A stretch of 64,000 nucleotides of DNA from contig NZ_JASISP010000019.1 in the NCBI RefSeq assembly GCF_030063185.1, forward strand, positions 1-64,000, read 5' to 3'. The translations under genes and the position numbers were made by a program. The stretch's first letter is position 1, and the number at the start of each line of letters is the position of its first letter. This stretch comes from Arthrobacter sp. H35-D1. GTDB lineage: Bacteria > Actinomycetota > Actinomycetes > Actinomycetales > Micrococcaceae. The notes under the pieces are model-generated. The model searched no databases. It was not told where the DNA came from and worked only from the letters and a program-made list of their open reading frames with translations. Of the stretch, positions 37,909 through 45,852 are shown one piece after another.

Positions 37909-38406
37909 TCAGGCAGGGTGGCCGATCTGCGCAGTCATGGCATGGGTCAAGGTGATGAGGTCTCCGGGGGAGAGCTCGACGTCGAATCCCCGGCGTCCGC
38001 CCGAGACGAAGATGCTCTCATGTGCAAGAGCCGATGCATCAAGGACGGTGGGGGACTGCTGGCGCTGGCCGAGCGGGGAGATGCCGCCGAGCACGTAGCC
38101 GGTGCGTCGCTGTGCCAAGGCAGGGTCGGCCATCACGGCCTTTTTGTGGCCAAGCGCGTGGGCGAGGGCTTTCAGGTCTAGGGTGCCGTTGACGGGCACG
38201 ATCGCCACCGCCAAGGCGCCCCCGACGTCTGCCATCAGCGTCTTGAAAACGCGTTCCGGGGCAATGCCAAGAACCGTGGCTGCCTCCATGCCATAGCTGG
38301 TGGCGGCCGGGTTGTGGGCATAGCTGTGGGGTATAAAGGCCACGTTGGCGGCCGTCAGCGCAACAGTTGCCGGCGTGCTTGCACCCGCTGCTTGTCGTTT
38401 GGCCAT
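37909..38406 (-). CDS. ybaK: YbaK/EbsC-type Cys-tRNA(Pro)/aminoacyl-tRNA deacylase
   Basis: A 165-residue trans-editing domain that hydrolyses misacylated tRNA, typically Cys-tRNA(Pro). Characteristic segments are the catalytic lysine in RVFKTLMADVGG, LAVAIVPVNGTLDLKALA, the GYVLGGISPLGQRQQSPTVLD loop with the GxxSP motif, and the terminal IFVSGGRRGFDVELSP. The length is normal for the family and there is no fusion to a synthetase. The sufE gene lies just to its right on the same strand, its start being upstream and its stop 8 nt before the ybaK start, so they are probably cotranscribed. Confidence 0.92.
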   Translation of the reverse strand: MAKRQAAGASTPATVALTAANVAFIPHSYAHNPAATSYGMEAATVLGIAPERVFKTLMADVGGALAVAIVPVNGTLDLKALAHALGHKKAVMADPALAQRRTGYVLGGISPLGQRQQSPTVLDASALAHESIFVSGGRRGFDVELSPGDLITLTHAMTAQIGHPA

Positions 38407-38414
38407 GGAAGCAG

Positions 38415-38873
38415 TCAGGCAGCGGGGCGGAGTCCGCCGTTGATCTTCCGCTTGACGCGGCCCAGCATGGCGCTCATGCCGCGCATGCGCAGCGGGGAGA
38501 TGGCACGGGTCAGGCCCAGCTGGTCCGGCATGTCGTCGGGTACGGCAAGGATTTCTTCGGCTGTCAATCCGTCGAGGCCTTCAAACAGCACCGACGCAAA
38601 ACCGCGCGTGGTGGGTGCTTCGGGGGGAGCCTGGAAGAACAACCTGACGACATCGCCGTTCGGTGTCTTTTCCGACTCGACTGTCAAAAACAACGGCGAC
38701 TGGCATTCCAGGACCTGCTCGAGCAACTCCGGGTGATTTGTGAGGCGCTCAGGCAGGGCCGGCAGGGAACGGGAAAATTCCAGCAGCAGCGTCAGGCGGT
38801 CGCGTTCTTCCAGTTCCTGGAAATCCTCGACGATCTCAGCCAGTGCGGGGGGAAGTGCTTGTGAAGTAGTCAT
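38415..38873 (-). CDS. sufE: SufE-family sulfur acceptor
   Basis: A 152-residue protein that takes persulfide sulfur from a cysteine desulfurase for iron-sulfur cluster assembly. The acceptor cysteine is C57 in LLEQVLECQSPLFL, and the fold-defining segments DFQELEERDRLTLLLEFS and GFASVLFEGLDGLTAEEIL are present. The C-terminal part GMSAMLGRVKRKING is typical. It lies downstream of a rhodanese-type sulfurtransferase on the same strand, an arrangement common in actinobacteria that suggests joint sulfur handling. A structured 66-bp repeat lies in the 134-nt gap between the two genes. Confidence 0.93.
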   Translation of the reverse strand: MTTSQALPPALAEIVEDFQELEERDRLTLLLEFSRSLPALPERLTNHPELLEQVLECQSPLFLTVESEKTPNGDVVRLFFQAPPEAPTTRGFASVLFEGLDGLTAEEILAVPDDMPDQLGLTRAISPLRMRGMSAMLGRVKRKINGGLRPAA

Positions 38874-38938
38874 CGACTAAAGCGTACGTTTCTTTTCGGT
38901 GGAAGGTGAAACAGAGGAAAGTTGGTCCCGGAAGCGTA

Positions 38939-39006
38939 TGGGCCCACGCGCCCGAGGGGCCCAAAGTCCAGACGCGCCAGCGGCTGAACTTTGGGAGGGC
39001 GTGGGG
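38939..39006 (-). repeat. 66-bp structured intergenic repeat, copy B
   Basis: Read on the minus strand, this copy begins CCACGCCCTCCC and ends CCCTCGGGCGCGTGGGCCCA, matching copy A at 11590-11655 in both edges and in the loop CGCTGGCGCG. The inner stem arms are AAAGTTCA and TGGACTTT instead of GGGCTCA and TGAGCCC, so pairing is kept while the bases differ. The distance between the edges is the same 30 bp. It begins about 2 nt after the sulfurtransferase stop and may serve as a transcript-end structure. Confidence 0.75.
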
Positions 39007-39007
39007 A

Positions 39008-39931
39008 CTAGTTCTTTGCGGGCAGTTCGCCGCGTTCGGTGCCCACGGCGATGGGAACACGCACGGCGTTGCCCCATTCGGTCCAGGAGCCGTCGTAGTT
39101 GCGGACCGTGTCGAAGCCCAGCAGGTACTTCAGCGCGAACCAGGTGTGGCTGGATCGCTCGCCAATGCGGCAGTAGGCCACGACGTCGTCCCCTGCCGCC
39201 AGTCCGGCTTCGCCGAGGTACAGGGCCTCGAGCTCTTCGCGTGAGCGGTAGGTGCCGTCTTCGGCCGCGGCACGGGCCCACGGGATGGAGGCAGCCGTGG
39301 GGATGTGGCCGCCACGCAAGGTGCCTTCCTGCGGGTAGGCAGGCATGTGGGTGCGTTCACCGGTGTATTCCTCGGTGGAACGGACATCGATCAGCGGGTT
39401 CTTGCCCAAGTGGGCCAGGACGTCTTCCTTGTAGGCGCGGATGGGGGCGTCGTTGCGCTCCACCACCGGGTAGCCTGCGGACGCGGTGACGGCGGTGGCG
39501 TCGGTGGTCATCTCGCGGCCCTCGGCAATCCACTTGTCGCGGCCGCCGTCGAGCAGGCGAACATCTTCGTGGCCGAACAAGGTAAAGACCCACAGGGCGT
39601 AAGCGGCCCACCAATTGGACTTGTCGCCATAGACCACAACTGTGGTGTCGCGGGAGATGCCCTTGGCCGTGGCGAGCAGGGCGAAAGCGGCGCCGTCAAT
39701 GTAGTCCCGGGTGACGTCGTCGTTCAGGTCCGTGTGCCAGTCAATCTTGACTGCTCCGGGGATGTGCCCGGTTTCGTACAGCAGCACGTCCTCGTCGGAC
39801 TCCACGACCACAAGGCCGCCGTTGGCAGTGGCCCCGCCGGCAATGGCCTCGGCGAGCCACTCGGTGGACACAAGCCGCTCCGGGTGGGCGTAGGCTGCGA
39901 ACTTCTCATTCGATTCAACTGCAACAGGCAT
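39008..39931 (-). CDS. sseA: Sulfurtransferase (tandem rhodanese)
   Basis: A 307-residue protein with two rhodanese domains. The N-terminal domain is inactive ([15 protein letters not shown], no catalytic Cys). The C-terminal domain has C254 in [13 protein letters not shown], the persulfide-forming residue, in a CRIGERS loop typical of thiosulfate sulfurtransferases of the CysA2/SseA group. [14 protein letters not shown] and [11 protein letters not shown] complete the domain. It is cytosolic. sufE follows 134 nt downstream on the same strand, which suggests supply of sulfane sulfur. The symbol is assigned by family resemblance only. Confidence 0.9.
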   Translation of the reverse strand: MPVAVESNEKFAAYAHPERLVSTEWLAEAIAGGATANGGLVVVESDEDVLLYETGHIPGAVKIDWHTDLNDDVTRDYIDGAAFALLATAKGISRDTTVVVYGDKSNWWAAYALWVFTLFGHEDVRLLDGGRDKWIAEGREMTTDATAVTASAGYPVVERNDAPIRAYKEDVLAHLGKNPLIDVRSTEEYTGERTHMPAYPQEGTLRGGHIPTAASIPWARAAAEDGTYRSREELEALYLGEAGLAAGDDVVAYCRIGERSSHTWFALKYLLGFDTVRNYDGSWTEWGNAVRVPIAVGTERGELPAKN

Positions 39932-40198
39932 GGTGCCCTTTCTCTTATAACTGCTCAGGCCGGGGCCGCCGAAGGTATTTCCGGGACCGTTCCGTGGCCG
40001 TGAGGTGCAGATTAGCGTTCCGCCGCGAAAATCTTGGGTGCGGCAGCTATTCCCTACTATCAGCGTAACGAGTTGCCCCGCCGTTTACTTCCTTGGCCGT
40101 TAACGCAACGCAATATGCCGTGGGTATTCTTGTATCCATGAGCCGTGTGTCGTGTCCGGCATGCACTGTCGGAAGAATCTTTATGATCGGAATCATTC

Positions 40199-41281
40199 TT
40201 GGTACACGTTGAGCAACTATCCACCCGCCGTCCGGCTGTCTCGGTCGCGGAACTGTTGCAGGGTTTTGTCCCGTCCCCGCGCTTTGGCAAAGTTTCCTTT
40301 GACACGTACCGCCCGGACCCCAACCAGCCCTCGCAGTCCCAAGCGGTGACGTTGCTGCAGGAATTCGCCACCGGCACGGCGGGGAAACCGGCCGGCGGCC
40401 TGCGCAAGCTCTTTGGCGGCAAATCCAAGGGAAGCGGCAAGGGATCCGGGGCCAAGGGTGCGGGCAAGCGCGCCGGTGTCTACCTCGACGGCGGCTTTGG
40501 CGTGGGCAAGACCCACCTGCTCTCTTCCCTGTGGCACGAAGTTGAGGGGCCCAAGGCCATTGGCACTTTTGTGGAGTACACCAACTTGGTGGGCGCGCTG
40601 TCCTTCCGCAAGACGGTCGAGGCGCTGAGCCAGTACAAACTGGTGTGCATTGACGAGTTTGAACTTGACGATCCCGGCGACACGGTGCTGATGTCGCGAT
40701 TGATGCGTGAACTGGCCGACGCCGGCGTGAAGCTGGCAGCGACCTCCAACACGCTGCCCGGTTCACTGGGCGACGGACGGTTCGCCGCCGTCGACTTCCA
40801 GCGGGAAATCCAGGTCCTGGCCGACCAGTTCGAGATCCTGCACATCGACGGCGAAGACTTCCGCCACCGCGGACTGCCCACCCCGCCCAATCCGGTGGCC
40901 AACAGTGAGCTTGATGCGCGCATGCGCGCCGATTTCGGGGACCGCACCGTGGCTGTGGACGACTTTGGCACGCTGGTGGACCATTTGGCAGGCGTCCACC
41001 CCTCCAGATACAGGCAGCTGCTTGACGGCATCGATGCCGTGGTGTGGCGCAATGTGGCCACCATTACCGAACAATCGGTTGCACTGCGCTTTGTAGTGCT
41101 GGCCGACAGGCTCTACGACAGGGACGTGCCAATCCTGGCCAGCGGGGCACCGCTGGACCAACTGTTCACCGAAGAGATGATGACAGGCGGCTACCAGAAG
41201 AAGTACTTCCGCGCGGTGTCGCGCCTGACAGCTCTGGCCCGTGAAGCCCAGGAGGCCACAGTTCCCCAACCCGTGAGCTGA
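40199..41281 (+). CDS. zapE: Cell division protein ZapE / AFG1-family ATPase
   Basis: A 360-residue P-loop ATPase of the AFG1/ZapE family. Walker A is GGFGVGKTHLL with lysine 104, Walker B is LVCIDEFELDDP, and a sensor segment is LAATSNTLPG. In actinobacteria the Walker A strand is preceded by a basic Lys/Gly/Ser-rich insertion, seen here at about 65-92. The family has been linked to FtsZ-ring stability in proteobacteria, with mitochondrial roles for AFG1. Translation starts at a TTG at 40199, the first start codon after an in-frame stop; its ribosome site is weak. A hairpin terminator follows 106 nt after the stop. Confidence 0.88.
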   Translation: MVHVEQLSTRRPAVSVAELLQGFVPSPRFGKVSFDTYRPDPNQPSQSQAVTLLQEFATGTAGKPAGGLRKLFGGKSKGSGKGSGAKGAGKRAGVYLDGGFGVGKTHLLSSLWHEVEGPKAIGTFVEYTNLVGALSFRKTVEALSQYKLVCIDEFELDDPGDTVLMSRLMRELADAGVKLAATSNTLPGSLGDGRFAAVDFQREIQVLADQFEILHIDGEDFRHRGLPTPPNPVANSELDARMRADFGDRTVAVDDFGTLVDHLAGVHPSRYRQLLDGIDAVVWRNVATITEQSVALRFVVLADRLYDRDVPILASGAPLDQLFTEEMMTGGYQKKYFRAVSRLTALAREAQEATVPQPVS

Positions 41282-41346
41282 CGGGGCACGGCAGCTGAGG
41301 GCGTCCGCGGGGCCCGTGCAGGATCCACTCCCGTACCTATGTCAAT

Positions 41347-41388
41347 GCCAAAAGTGTTTTAACGCCAAAAGTGTTTTAACGCCAAAAG
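41347..41388. repeat. 17-bp tandem repeat next to a terminator
   Basis: GCCAAAAGTGTTTTAAC occurs twice (41347-41363, 41364-41380) and then begins a third time (GCCAAAAG) before merging into the terminator stem. The repeat is A/T-rich against a G/C-rich background. It lies in the 3' region shared by zapE and the convergent antitoxin-like gene. Confidence 0.9.
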
Positions 41389-41422
41389 GCGCCGGTGCCG
41401 TCGTCACGACGGGACCGGCGCC
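41388..41422. terminator. Bidirectional terminator between zapE and the antitoxin-like gene
   Basis: GGCGCCGGT-CCGTCG pairs with CGACGG-ACCGGCGCC around a short loop, a 15-bp G/C-rich stem with one offset on each side. On the plus strand it is followed by CTCTTT, and on the minus strand by CTTTTGG, so it can serve both convergent genes. Confidence 0.75.
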
Positions 41423-41456
41423 CTCTTTGACGCTCTGGACACGAGCGAAGGACCAG

Positions 41457-41678
41457 CTACTTGGCTGAACCGTCTACATTGGGTTGGCCGTCTGCCTTGG
41501 CTGAACCGTCTACATAGTCGGAAGTTGCCTTTTGGGCGGAGTCAATCTGGTCCTTGTACTTGTCACCAGTTTTCCCATCGACCCAGTCGCCGGACTTTTC
41601 GACGCCACGTTTGATGGCGTCTCCATGTTTGTTGACCAATCCTTCGGCCTTGCCCTTGACATCGTCAAAAATAGACAA
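41457..41678 (-). CDS. MT0933-type antitoxin-like small protein
   Basis: A 73-residue, strongly charged helical protein matching the pattern of the MT0933-like antitoxin family: IFDDVKGKAEGLVNKHGD, then GVEKSGDWVDGKTGDKYKDQIDSAQKA. The TTG at 41678 follows GGGAGG with proper spacing, better than upstream ATG codons. The C-terminus contains a 20-bp direct repeat 36 nt apart (41460-41479 and 41496-41515), so YVDGSAK is duplicated as NVDGSAK. No toxin gene is adjacent, and many members of this family are orphans whose antitoxin role is unproven. Confidence 0.7.
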   Translation of the reverse strand: MSIFDDVKGKAEGLVNKHGDAIKRGVEKSGDWVDGKTGDKYKDQIDSAQKATSDYVDGSAKADGQPNVDGSAK

Positions 41679-41820
41679 CAGGCACCTCCCTTCGCTCATG
41701 GGGTCCTTGCGCCCCAACTTTTCTTAGCCTAGTTCCCGCCTGCGCTTTGTCAAGGGAAATTTTGCTGGAATCCGGAACGAATCGTTGCCATGTGGCACAC
41801 TGGTTTGAGCCACTAGGCAC

Positions 41821-41862
41821 CCGGACGAGGTGCGCCGTACCCGGACAGCGACAAGACGGCGC
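41821..41862 (+). promoter_or_regulatory. Guanidine-III (ykkC-III) riboswitch
   Basis: The segment starts CCGGACGAGGTGCGCCGTAC, continues CCGGACAGCGACAAGACGGC and ends GC. It matches, almost base for base, the guanidine-III aptamer whose Thermobifida structure I know, including the GACAAGACGGCGC pseudoknot strand. It ends one base before GAGGAG, the ribosome site of the SMR gene, so guanidine would control translation start by exposing or hiding that site. The gene it precedes is of the Gdx guanidinium-exporter subtype, which fits. Confidence 0.9.
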
Positions 41863-41878
41863 CGAGGAGATGCTTTTC

Positions 41879-42193
41879 ATGGCGTGGGTTGTTTTGGTTG
41901 TTTCGGGATTGCTGGAGGCCGTGTGGGCCACTGCGCTGGGAAAAAGTGAAGGCTTTTCCAAAATAGGTCCCAGTATTGTCTTTGTTGTTGCCGTTGTCGT
42001 CAGCATGTTCGGACTGGCCTGGGCCATGCGCACGCTTCCAGTGGGGACCTCCTACGCGGTTTGGGTGGGCATTGGCGCTGCCCTGACGGTCAGCTATGCC
42101 ATGCTCACGGGCACCGAGGCCGTTTCGCTGGTGAAGATCCTGTTGCTGCTGGGCCTGGTGGGCTGCATTGTGGGCCTGAAACTGGCCCACTGA
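41879..42193 (+). CDS. gdx: SMR-family guanidinium exporter (Gdx/SugE subtype)
   Basis: A 104-residue protein with four transmembrane helices. It starts MAWVVLVVSGLLEAVWATAL, with the proton-binding glutamate at E13 and tryptophan 16, as in Gdx proteins. WAMRTLPVGTSYAVWVGIGA is the second signature. It should exchange guanidinium for protons as an antiparallel dimer. The ATG at 41879 is 9 nt from GAGGAG; an ATG at 41870 lies too close to it. A guanidine-III riboswitch directly precedes the ribosome site, so expression should rise with guanidine. Confidence 0.93.
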   Translation: MAWVVLVVSGLLEAVWATALGKSEGFSKIGPSIVFVVAVVVSMFGLAWAMRTLPVGTSYAVWVGIGAALTVSYAMLTGTEAVSLVKILLLLGLVGCIVGLKLAH

Positions 42194-42232
42194 CTTTTTC
42201 CGTCAGGCGCTGTCATGGCAGCGGTTTGCCAG

Positions 42233-43699
42233 CTACTCGCCTGCTCGACGCGAGCGCAGGTCCGCATAGCCCACAACCAGCGTGAGGACCACCAAGATGA
42301 AGATCGTGGTCAGCCCTGCGATAAACGCCATCGACCAGTTGCTGAATCCCAACACCGTGAAAGCCACTGCAGTGATCAAGGCGATGCCCACCGAGGTTCC
42401 GATGCGCTGGCCGGTCTGCATGATCCCGCCCGAGCTGCCCGCGTACTCCAGCGGCACCTCGGCCAGGGTGAGCGTCTGGTTGGGGCTGATCACAGCCCCT
42501 TGCGACACCCCGACGAACGTCAGGCTCAGCAGCAGCCACCATTCACTGGCGGCGCCGATTGCTTGAAGCCACACCACCAGGATGCTGGTAGCGAGTCCGA
42601 ACAAGCCAAAATACAGCCCACCGACGACGACCTTGCGACCGTACTCGGCAACTTTGCGCCCGCCCCACAACGCCGCTATGCCCGAGGCGATGGCACTGGG
42701 CAGCCCTACCATCCCGGTCGCCAGGGCGCTGTGGCCCAGCCCATCCTGGAAGTACAGCGCAATCAGCACCCAGATGCTTGTCATGCCCAGAAAGTACAGG
42801 CCCACCAGCAGAGTTCCATTGGCGAAGCTCTTCACCTGAAAGATCCCGAGATCAACCATTGGGCTCTTGCCGAGGCGCTTGTAACGACGCTCCCACCACA
42901 GCCACACTGCCAGCAGGACGCCCCCGAAGGGGAGAACTGCCCAGACCAGCGCTGATTCCCTTGACTCCAGGAAGGGGAAGAGCACAGCAACCACTGCAAG
43001 CCCCAGAAGGACCGCGCCCACCATGTCCAAGTCCCTGCTCTGCTTCGGCACGCCGGGAACAGCCAGCCCTTGGCCCTGCCTGCTGTTGAGCAATGGTTTG
43101 GGAAGCCACAAAAATGCAAGGACGATGGCAAGAATACCCACCGGAAGATTCACGAAGAACACCCACCGCCAGCCCTCCTGCACCCCGGCTGCGTGAATCA
43201 GGAGGCCGCCGAGCAACGGCCCCGCCGCCACCGAGACACCCACCACACCGCCGAAGACACCGAAGGCCCGCCCCCGCTCGGCGCCCCGGAAGTACTGCTG
43301 AATCATCCCGATCATCTGCGGGTTGAACAGGCCCGCCGCGATGCCCTGCAACGCCCGTGAGATGTTCAGCCAGAGTGCATCAGGGGCGAATCCTGCGGCG
43401 GCGGAAGTAATTGTGAACAGTGCAACGCCGATGATGAACAAGGGTCCGCGCCCAAAGAGGTCACCTGCCCGGCCTGCCGAGACGAGGCCGATGCCGAAGG
43501 TGAGCGCATATCCGGAAAGCACCCACTGCAACTCCGATGTGGATGCTTCCAGCCCTGTCTGGATTGATGGCAGCGCCACGGTGACGATGCTGACGTCGAT
43601 CAAGGACATAAAGAGCGTGACAGCGAGAACCGTAAGGATCCGCCAGCGACGCGGATCGGGAATGTATTGCTGGGTACTCTGTCCGTCGATCACTGGCAC
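42233..43699 (-). CDS. MFS drug-efflux transporter (DHA2/EmrB-QacA type)
   Basis: A 488-residue membrane protein with 14 predicted helices. The first helix, ILTVLAVTLFMSLIDVSIVT, carries the DxSIV motif of the DHA2 family. RAGDLFGRGPLFIIGVALF is the loop 2-3 antiporter motif A, and GVVGVSVAAGPLLGGLLI is motif C, typical of drug:proton antiporters. The GTG at 43699 is chosen as start (VPVIDGQ); an ORF extended to 43921 would overlap a tRNA gene and is rejected. It is convergent with the SMR gene, separated by 39 nt. The substrate is unknown. No regulator is adjacent. Confidence 0.9.
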   Translation of the reverse strand: MPVIDGQSTQQYIPDPRRWRILTVLAVTLFMSLIDVSIVTVALPSIQTGLEASTSELQWVLSGYALTFGIGLVSAGRAGDLFGRGPLFIIGVALFTITSAAAGFAPDALWLNISRALQGIAAGLFNPQMIGMIQQYFRGAERGRAFGVFGGVVGVSVAAGPLLGGLLIHAAGVQEGWRWVFFVNLPVGILAIVLAFLWLPKPLLNSRQGQGLAVPGVPKQSRDLDMVGAVLLGLAVVAVLFPFLESRESALVWAVLPFGGVLLAVWLWWERRYKRLGKSPMVDLGIFQVKSFANGTLLVGLYFLGMTSIWVLIALYFQDGLGHSALATGMVGLPSAIASGIAALWGGRKVAEYGRKVVVGGLYFGLFGLATSILVVWLQAIGAASEWWLLLSLTFVGVSQGAVISPNQTLTLAEVPLEYAGSSGGIMQTGQRIGTSVGIALITAVAFTVLGFSNWSMAFIAGLTTIFILVVLTLVVGYADLRSRRAGE

Positions 43700-43785
43700 A
43701 ACCTTACTTAGCGTCTTGAGGGGTGTCGACGTGCCCGCGTTGCCGTGCACGCGCCGGCAACGCGGGTGGTGGCCCGACGGCGCGA

Positions 43786-43830
43786 AAAAGCCCCTCCGGC
43801 CAGCGTTTCTGCTGGTGGGAGGGGCTTTTT
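43786..43830 (-). terminator. Bidirectional terminator after tRNA-Val(CAC)
   Basis: AAAAAGCCCCTCC and GGGAGGGGCTTTTT form a perfect stem, extended by CCAGC/GCTGG around a TTTCT loop. It lies 5 nt beyond the 3' end of the minus-strand tRNA-Val and has A/T runs on both sides, so it ends that transcript. Confidence 0.88.
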
Positions 43831-43835
43831 GATCG

Positions 43836-43907
43836 TGGGCGATACTGGGTTCGAACCAGTGACCTCTTCGGTGTGAACGAAGCGCGCTACCACTGCGCCA
43901 ATCGCCC
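43836..43907 (-). tRNA. tRNA-Val (anticodon CAC)
   Basis: A complete 72-nt cloverleaf on the minus strand. The acceptor GGGCGAT pairs with ATCGCCC, the anticodon arm is CTTCG-TTCACAC-CGAAG giving anticodon CAC, and the T arm contains GGTTCGAAC. It reads GUG. It differs from the GAC isoacceptors at 44650 and 44927 mainly in the anticodon arm. Confidence 0.97.
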
Positions 43908-44430
43908 AAAGTCGCCTTCACAGCCCGTCAAGCGGGTTGTGCGCGTTCCTTGGTGCGTTCAAAACAATAGCCCAAACTGCTGCGCACTCATAATCGTCCA
44001 TGTTCGAACGCCTCCTTGTGCAACGGACCGCATGGTGGTGTCCGGGGATGGGGCGCCACCGGCAGTGTTGTGCCAAGAGTGTTGTGCCAAGAACCAGCTG
44101 GCACCCAAGGCGCCCGAAACGCACAGGGGAGTGTCCGGCGTCGTGCCCGGAAAAGAGTGAATGTGACGAGCACCTCAGGATTGTTTCTGCTCGAAAACGT
44201 CGAAATCGAAACAAATCGGGCCCAAATGGGGGCATTGAATGACATGCATGTAATTCGAATGGAAACGCGAAATCCCCGCCAATTCAACGATGCAGGCACC
44301 TCGCCGGCTTGGGAAGCGAAACCGGGAGCGGGCCGATTTGGTGTTTGGGAAAAAGCTCGGGTATTGTTTTCACCGCAGCAACACGGACTACCGAAGCGGA
44401 AACGCAAGCGGTAAGAAAATGTTACTCACT
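43908..44430. other. Intergenic region between divergent tRNA genes
   Basis: I find no convincing protein gene in these 523 nt. It should hold the promoters of tRNA-Val(CAC) to the left and of the Gly-Cys-Val-Gly-Val array to the right. A 14-bp unit AGTGTTGTGCCAAG is tandemly duplicated at 44064-44077 and 44078-44091. The right half is lower in G/C than the surrounding genes. Confidence 0.4.
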
Positions 44431-44503
<73 letters not shown>

Positions 44504-44527
44504 CGCAAGACACCGTTCAGTTTTCAC

Positions 44528-44598
44528 GGTGGGGTGGCCGAGAGGCGAGGCAACGGACTGCAAATCCGTGCACACGGGTTCGAATCCCGTTCCCACCT
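44528..44598 (+). tRNA. tRNA-Cys (anticodon GCA)
   Basis: A 71-nt cloverleaf with acceptor GGTGGGG/TCCCACC, anticodon arm ACGGA-CTGCAAA-TCCGT (anticodon GCA) and T arm with GGGTTCGAATCCC. The discriminator is T, the usual identity base for cysteine. It lies 24 nt after tRNA-Gly. Confidence 0.97.
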
Positions 44599-44649
44599 CC
44601 ATTAGGCTGATCCAAAGTATTTTGCTGTAGAGTACAGCGGAATGCATTT

Positions 44650-44721
44650 GGGCGATTGGCGCAGCGGTAGCGCGCTTCCCTGACACGGAAGAGGTCACTG
44701 GTTCGATCCCAGTATCGCCCA
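44650..44721 (+). tRNA. tRNA-Val (anticodon GAC), copy 1
   Basis: A 72-nt cloverleaf with acceptor GGGCGAT/ATCGCCC, anticodon arm CTTCC-CTGACAC-GGAAG (anticodon GAC) and T arm GGTTCGATC. It is identical to the copy at 44927-44998. Confidence 0.97.
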
Positions 44722-44771
44722 CGAATGAACTTGTTCATTCATCCAATGAAAGTTGGGCAAAAGAAGTAAAT

Positions 44772-44844
<73 letters not shown>

Positions 44845-44926
44845 CGCATATATATGGATGGACTGCCGGAAGCCGTGAGGTTTCCGGCAGTCTTGTTCCA
44901 AATCCGGATGTTGATCCAACGAATCC

Positions 44927-44998
44927 GGGCGATTGGCGCAGCGGTAGCGCGCTTCCCTGACACGGAAGAGGTCACTGGTTCGATCCCAGTATCGCCCA
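44927..44998 (+). tRNA. tRNA-Val (anticodon GAC), copy 2
   Basis: A 72-nt cloverleaf identical to the gene at 44650-44721 (acceptor GGGCGAT/ATCGCCC, anticodon GAC). It is the last gene of the array and is followed by a terminator 12 nt later. The Gly-Val pair appears to have been duplicated around the tRNA-Cys gene. Confidence 0.97.
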
Positions 44999-45009
44999 CC
45001 AGTACACCA

Positions 45010-45032
45010 GGCACCCTGACAGGGTGCCTTTT
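45010..45032 (+). terminator. Rho-independent terminator after the tRNA array
   Basis: GGCACCC and GGGTGCC form a perfect 7-bp stem with a TGACA loop, followed by TTTTCT. It lies 11 nt after the last tRNA-Val and ends the five-gene tRNA transcript. Confidence 0.85.
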
Positions 45033-45119
45033 CTATTAGCTGCCGGACCCTGTGACAACGTGTAAGTTGCTTTTCCGATGGGAGCCGGCCGCCGTTGCGA
45101 GCAGGGATGGCGCAAGCGC

Positions 45120-45716
45120 ATGTCGATTGAAACGTGGGTCTGGCTCGGTGTTGCGGTTTTTAGCATTGTTTTTACTACGGGCTTTGGGATGTGGGCGAAA
45201 CGCCGACCCAACTTGGACAAAGTCACCAAGGGCGCCGTTCGCCAACCAAAGATCATTCCCATCTTTGGCTGGATTCTGCTGGTCGTGGGTGCGCTGCTGT
45301 TCTTGCTTTCCATCCCGCTGATCATGGAGTCCAGTGCTGGTATTGGTCCTTTGGCGAGCGGGGCGGGCATGATGGCCTTCGGCGGCGTCTTCTTGTTGAT
45401 TTACAAGAATTGGTACGTCTTGGTACGTCTTGGTTCGTCTTGGTACGTCTTGGTGGGTCCGGATGAGATTGTCAATCGAAGTGTTTTCGGCAAGATCAAG
45501 CGCATCCGTTACGACTCCATCCGCCGATACTCCTTCACGACAAACGGTGTTGTTCCCATGGTCAATGTTTGGGGGCTCGACGGCGTCGGAATCTCCGTGA
45601 ACAGCTCAGCCTTCAACGTTGATCCGCTGTTGGACGTTCTTGAGCATCACCTGCACCACGGCGGGTGGCCCCACGAGGTTGCGGGGAGCGGGGACTACTA
45701 CGGCGACAAGCGGTAG
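45120..45716 (+). CDS. Membrane protein with PH-like C-terminal domain
   Basis: A 198-residue protein with two to three transmembrane segments (about 4-23, 48-66 and 75-95) and a cytoplasmic domain that starts at VGPDEIVNRSVFGKIKRIRY. The short strands VNRSVFG, IRYDSIRRYSF and GVGISVNS suggest a bacterial PH-type fold, but the match is loose. A 10-bp tandem repeat in the coding sequence (45411-45450) inserts NWYVLVRLGSSWYVLVGP; with three units fewer the text would read NWYVLVGPDE, the usual join between membrane helix and domain. The ATG at 45120 has no strong ribosome site. Confidence 0.7.
   Translation: MSIETWVWLGVAVFSIVFTTGFGMWAKRRPNLDKVTKGAVRQPKIIPIFGWILLVVGALLFLLSIPLIMESSAGIGPLASGAGMMAFGGVFLLIYKNWYVLVRLGSSWYVLVGPDEIVNRSVFGKIKRIRYDSIRRYSFTTNGVVPMVNVWGLDGVGISVNSSAFNVDPLLDVLEHHLHHGGWPHEVAGSGDYYGDKR
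45411..45450 (+). repeat. 10-bp tandem repeat inside a coding region, four copies
   Basis: TGGTACGTCT occurs at 45411-45420, 45421-45430 and 45441-45450, with one variant TGGTTCGTCT at 45431-45440, and TGGTGGGTCC follows. The unit length is not a multiple of three, so loss or gain of one unit shifts the reading frame of the membrane-protein gene, while three units (30 bp) keep it. Confidence 0.95.
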
Positions 45717-45852
45717 CAACGGGCGGCCCCACAACTCCGTGCGAGCAAACCAGTTGGGGCGAGGTGATCCGTATGCCGCCCAGGGCCTGGTTATCCACAG
45801 CTTCCTGCCCGCACCGACACCGAGTGTTGGCAGCTAATGGAATAGTAGAGGC

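Noticed and set aside
43700-43921. N-terminal extension of the MFS transporter up to 43921
   Set aside because: The extension would run through the terminator and the tRNA-Val gene and lacks membrane-protein character.
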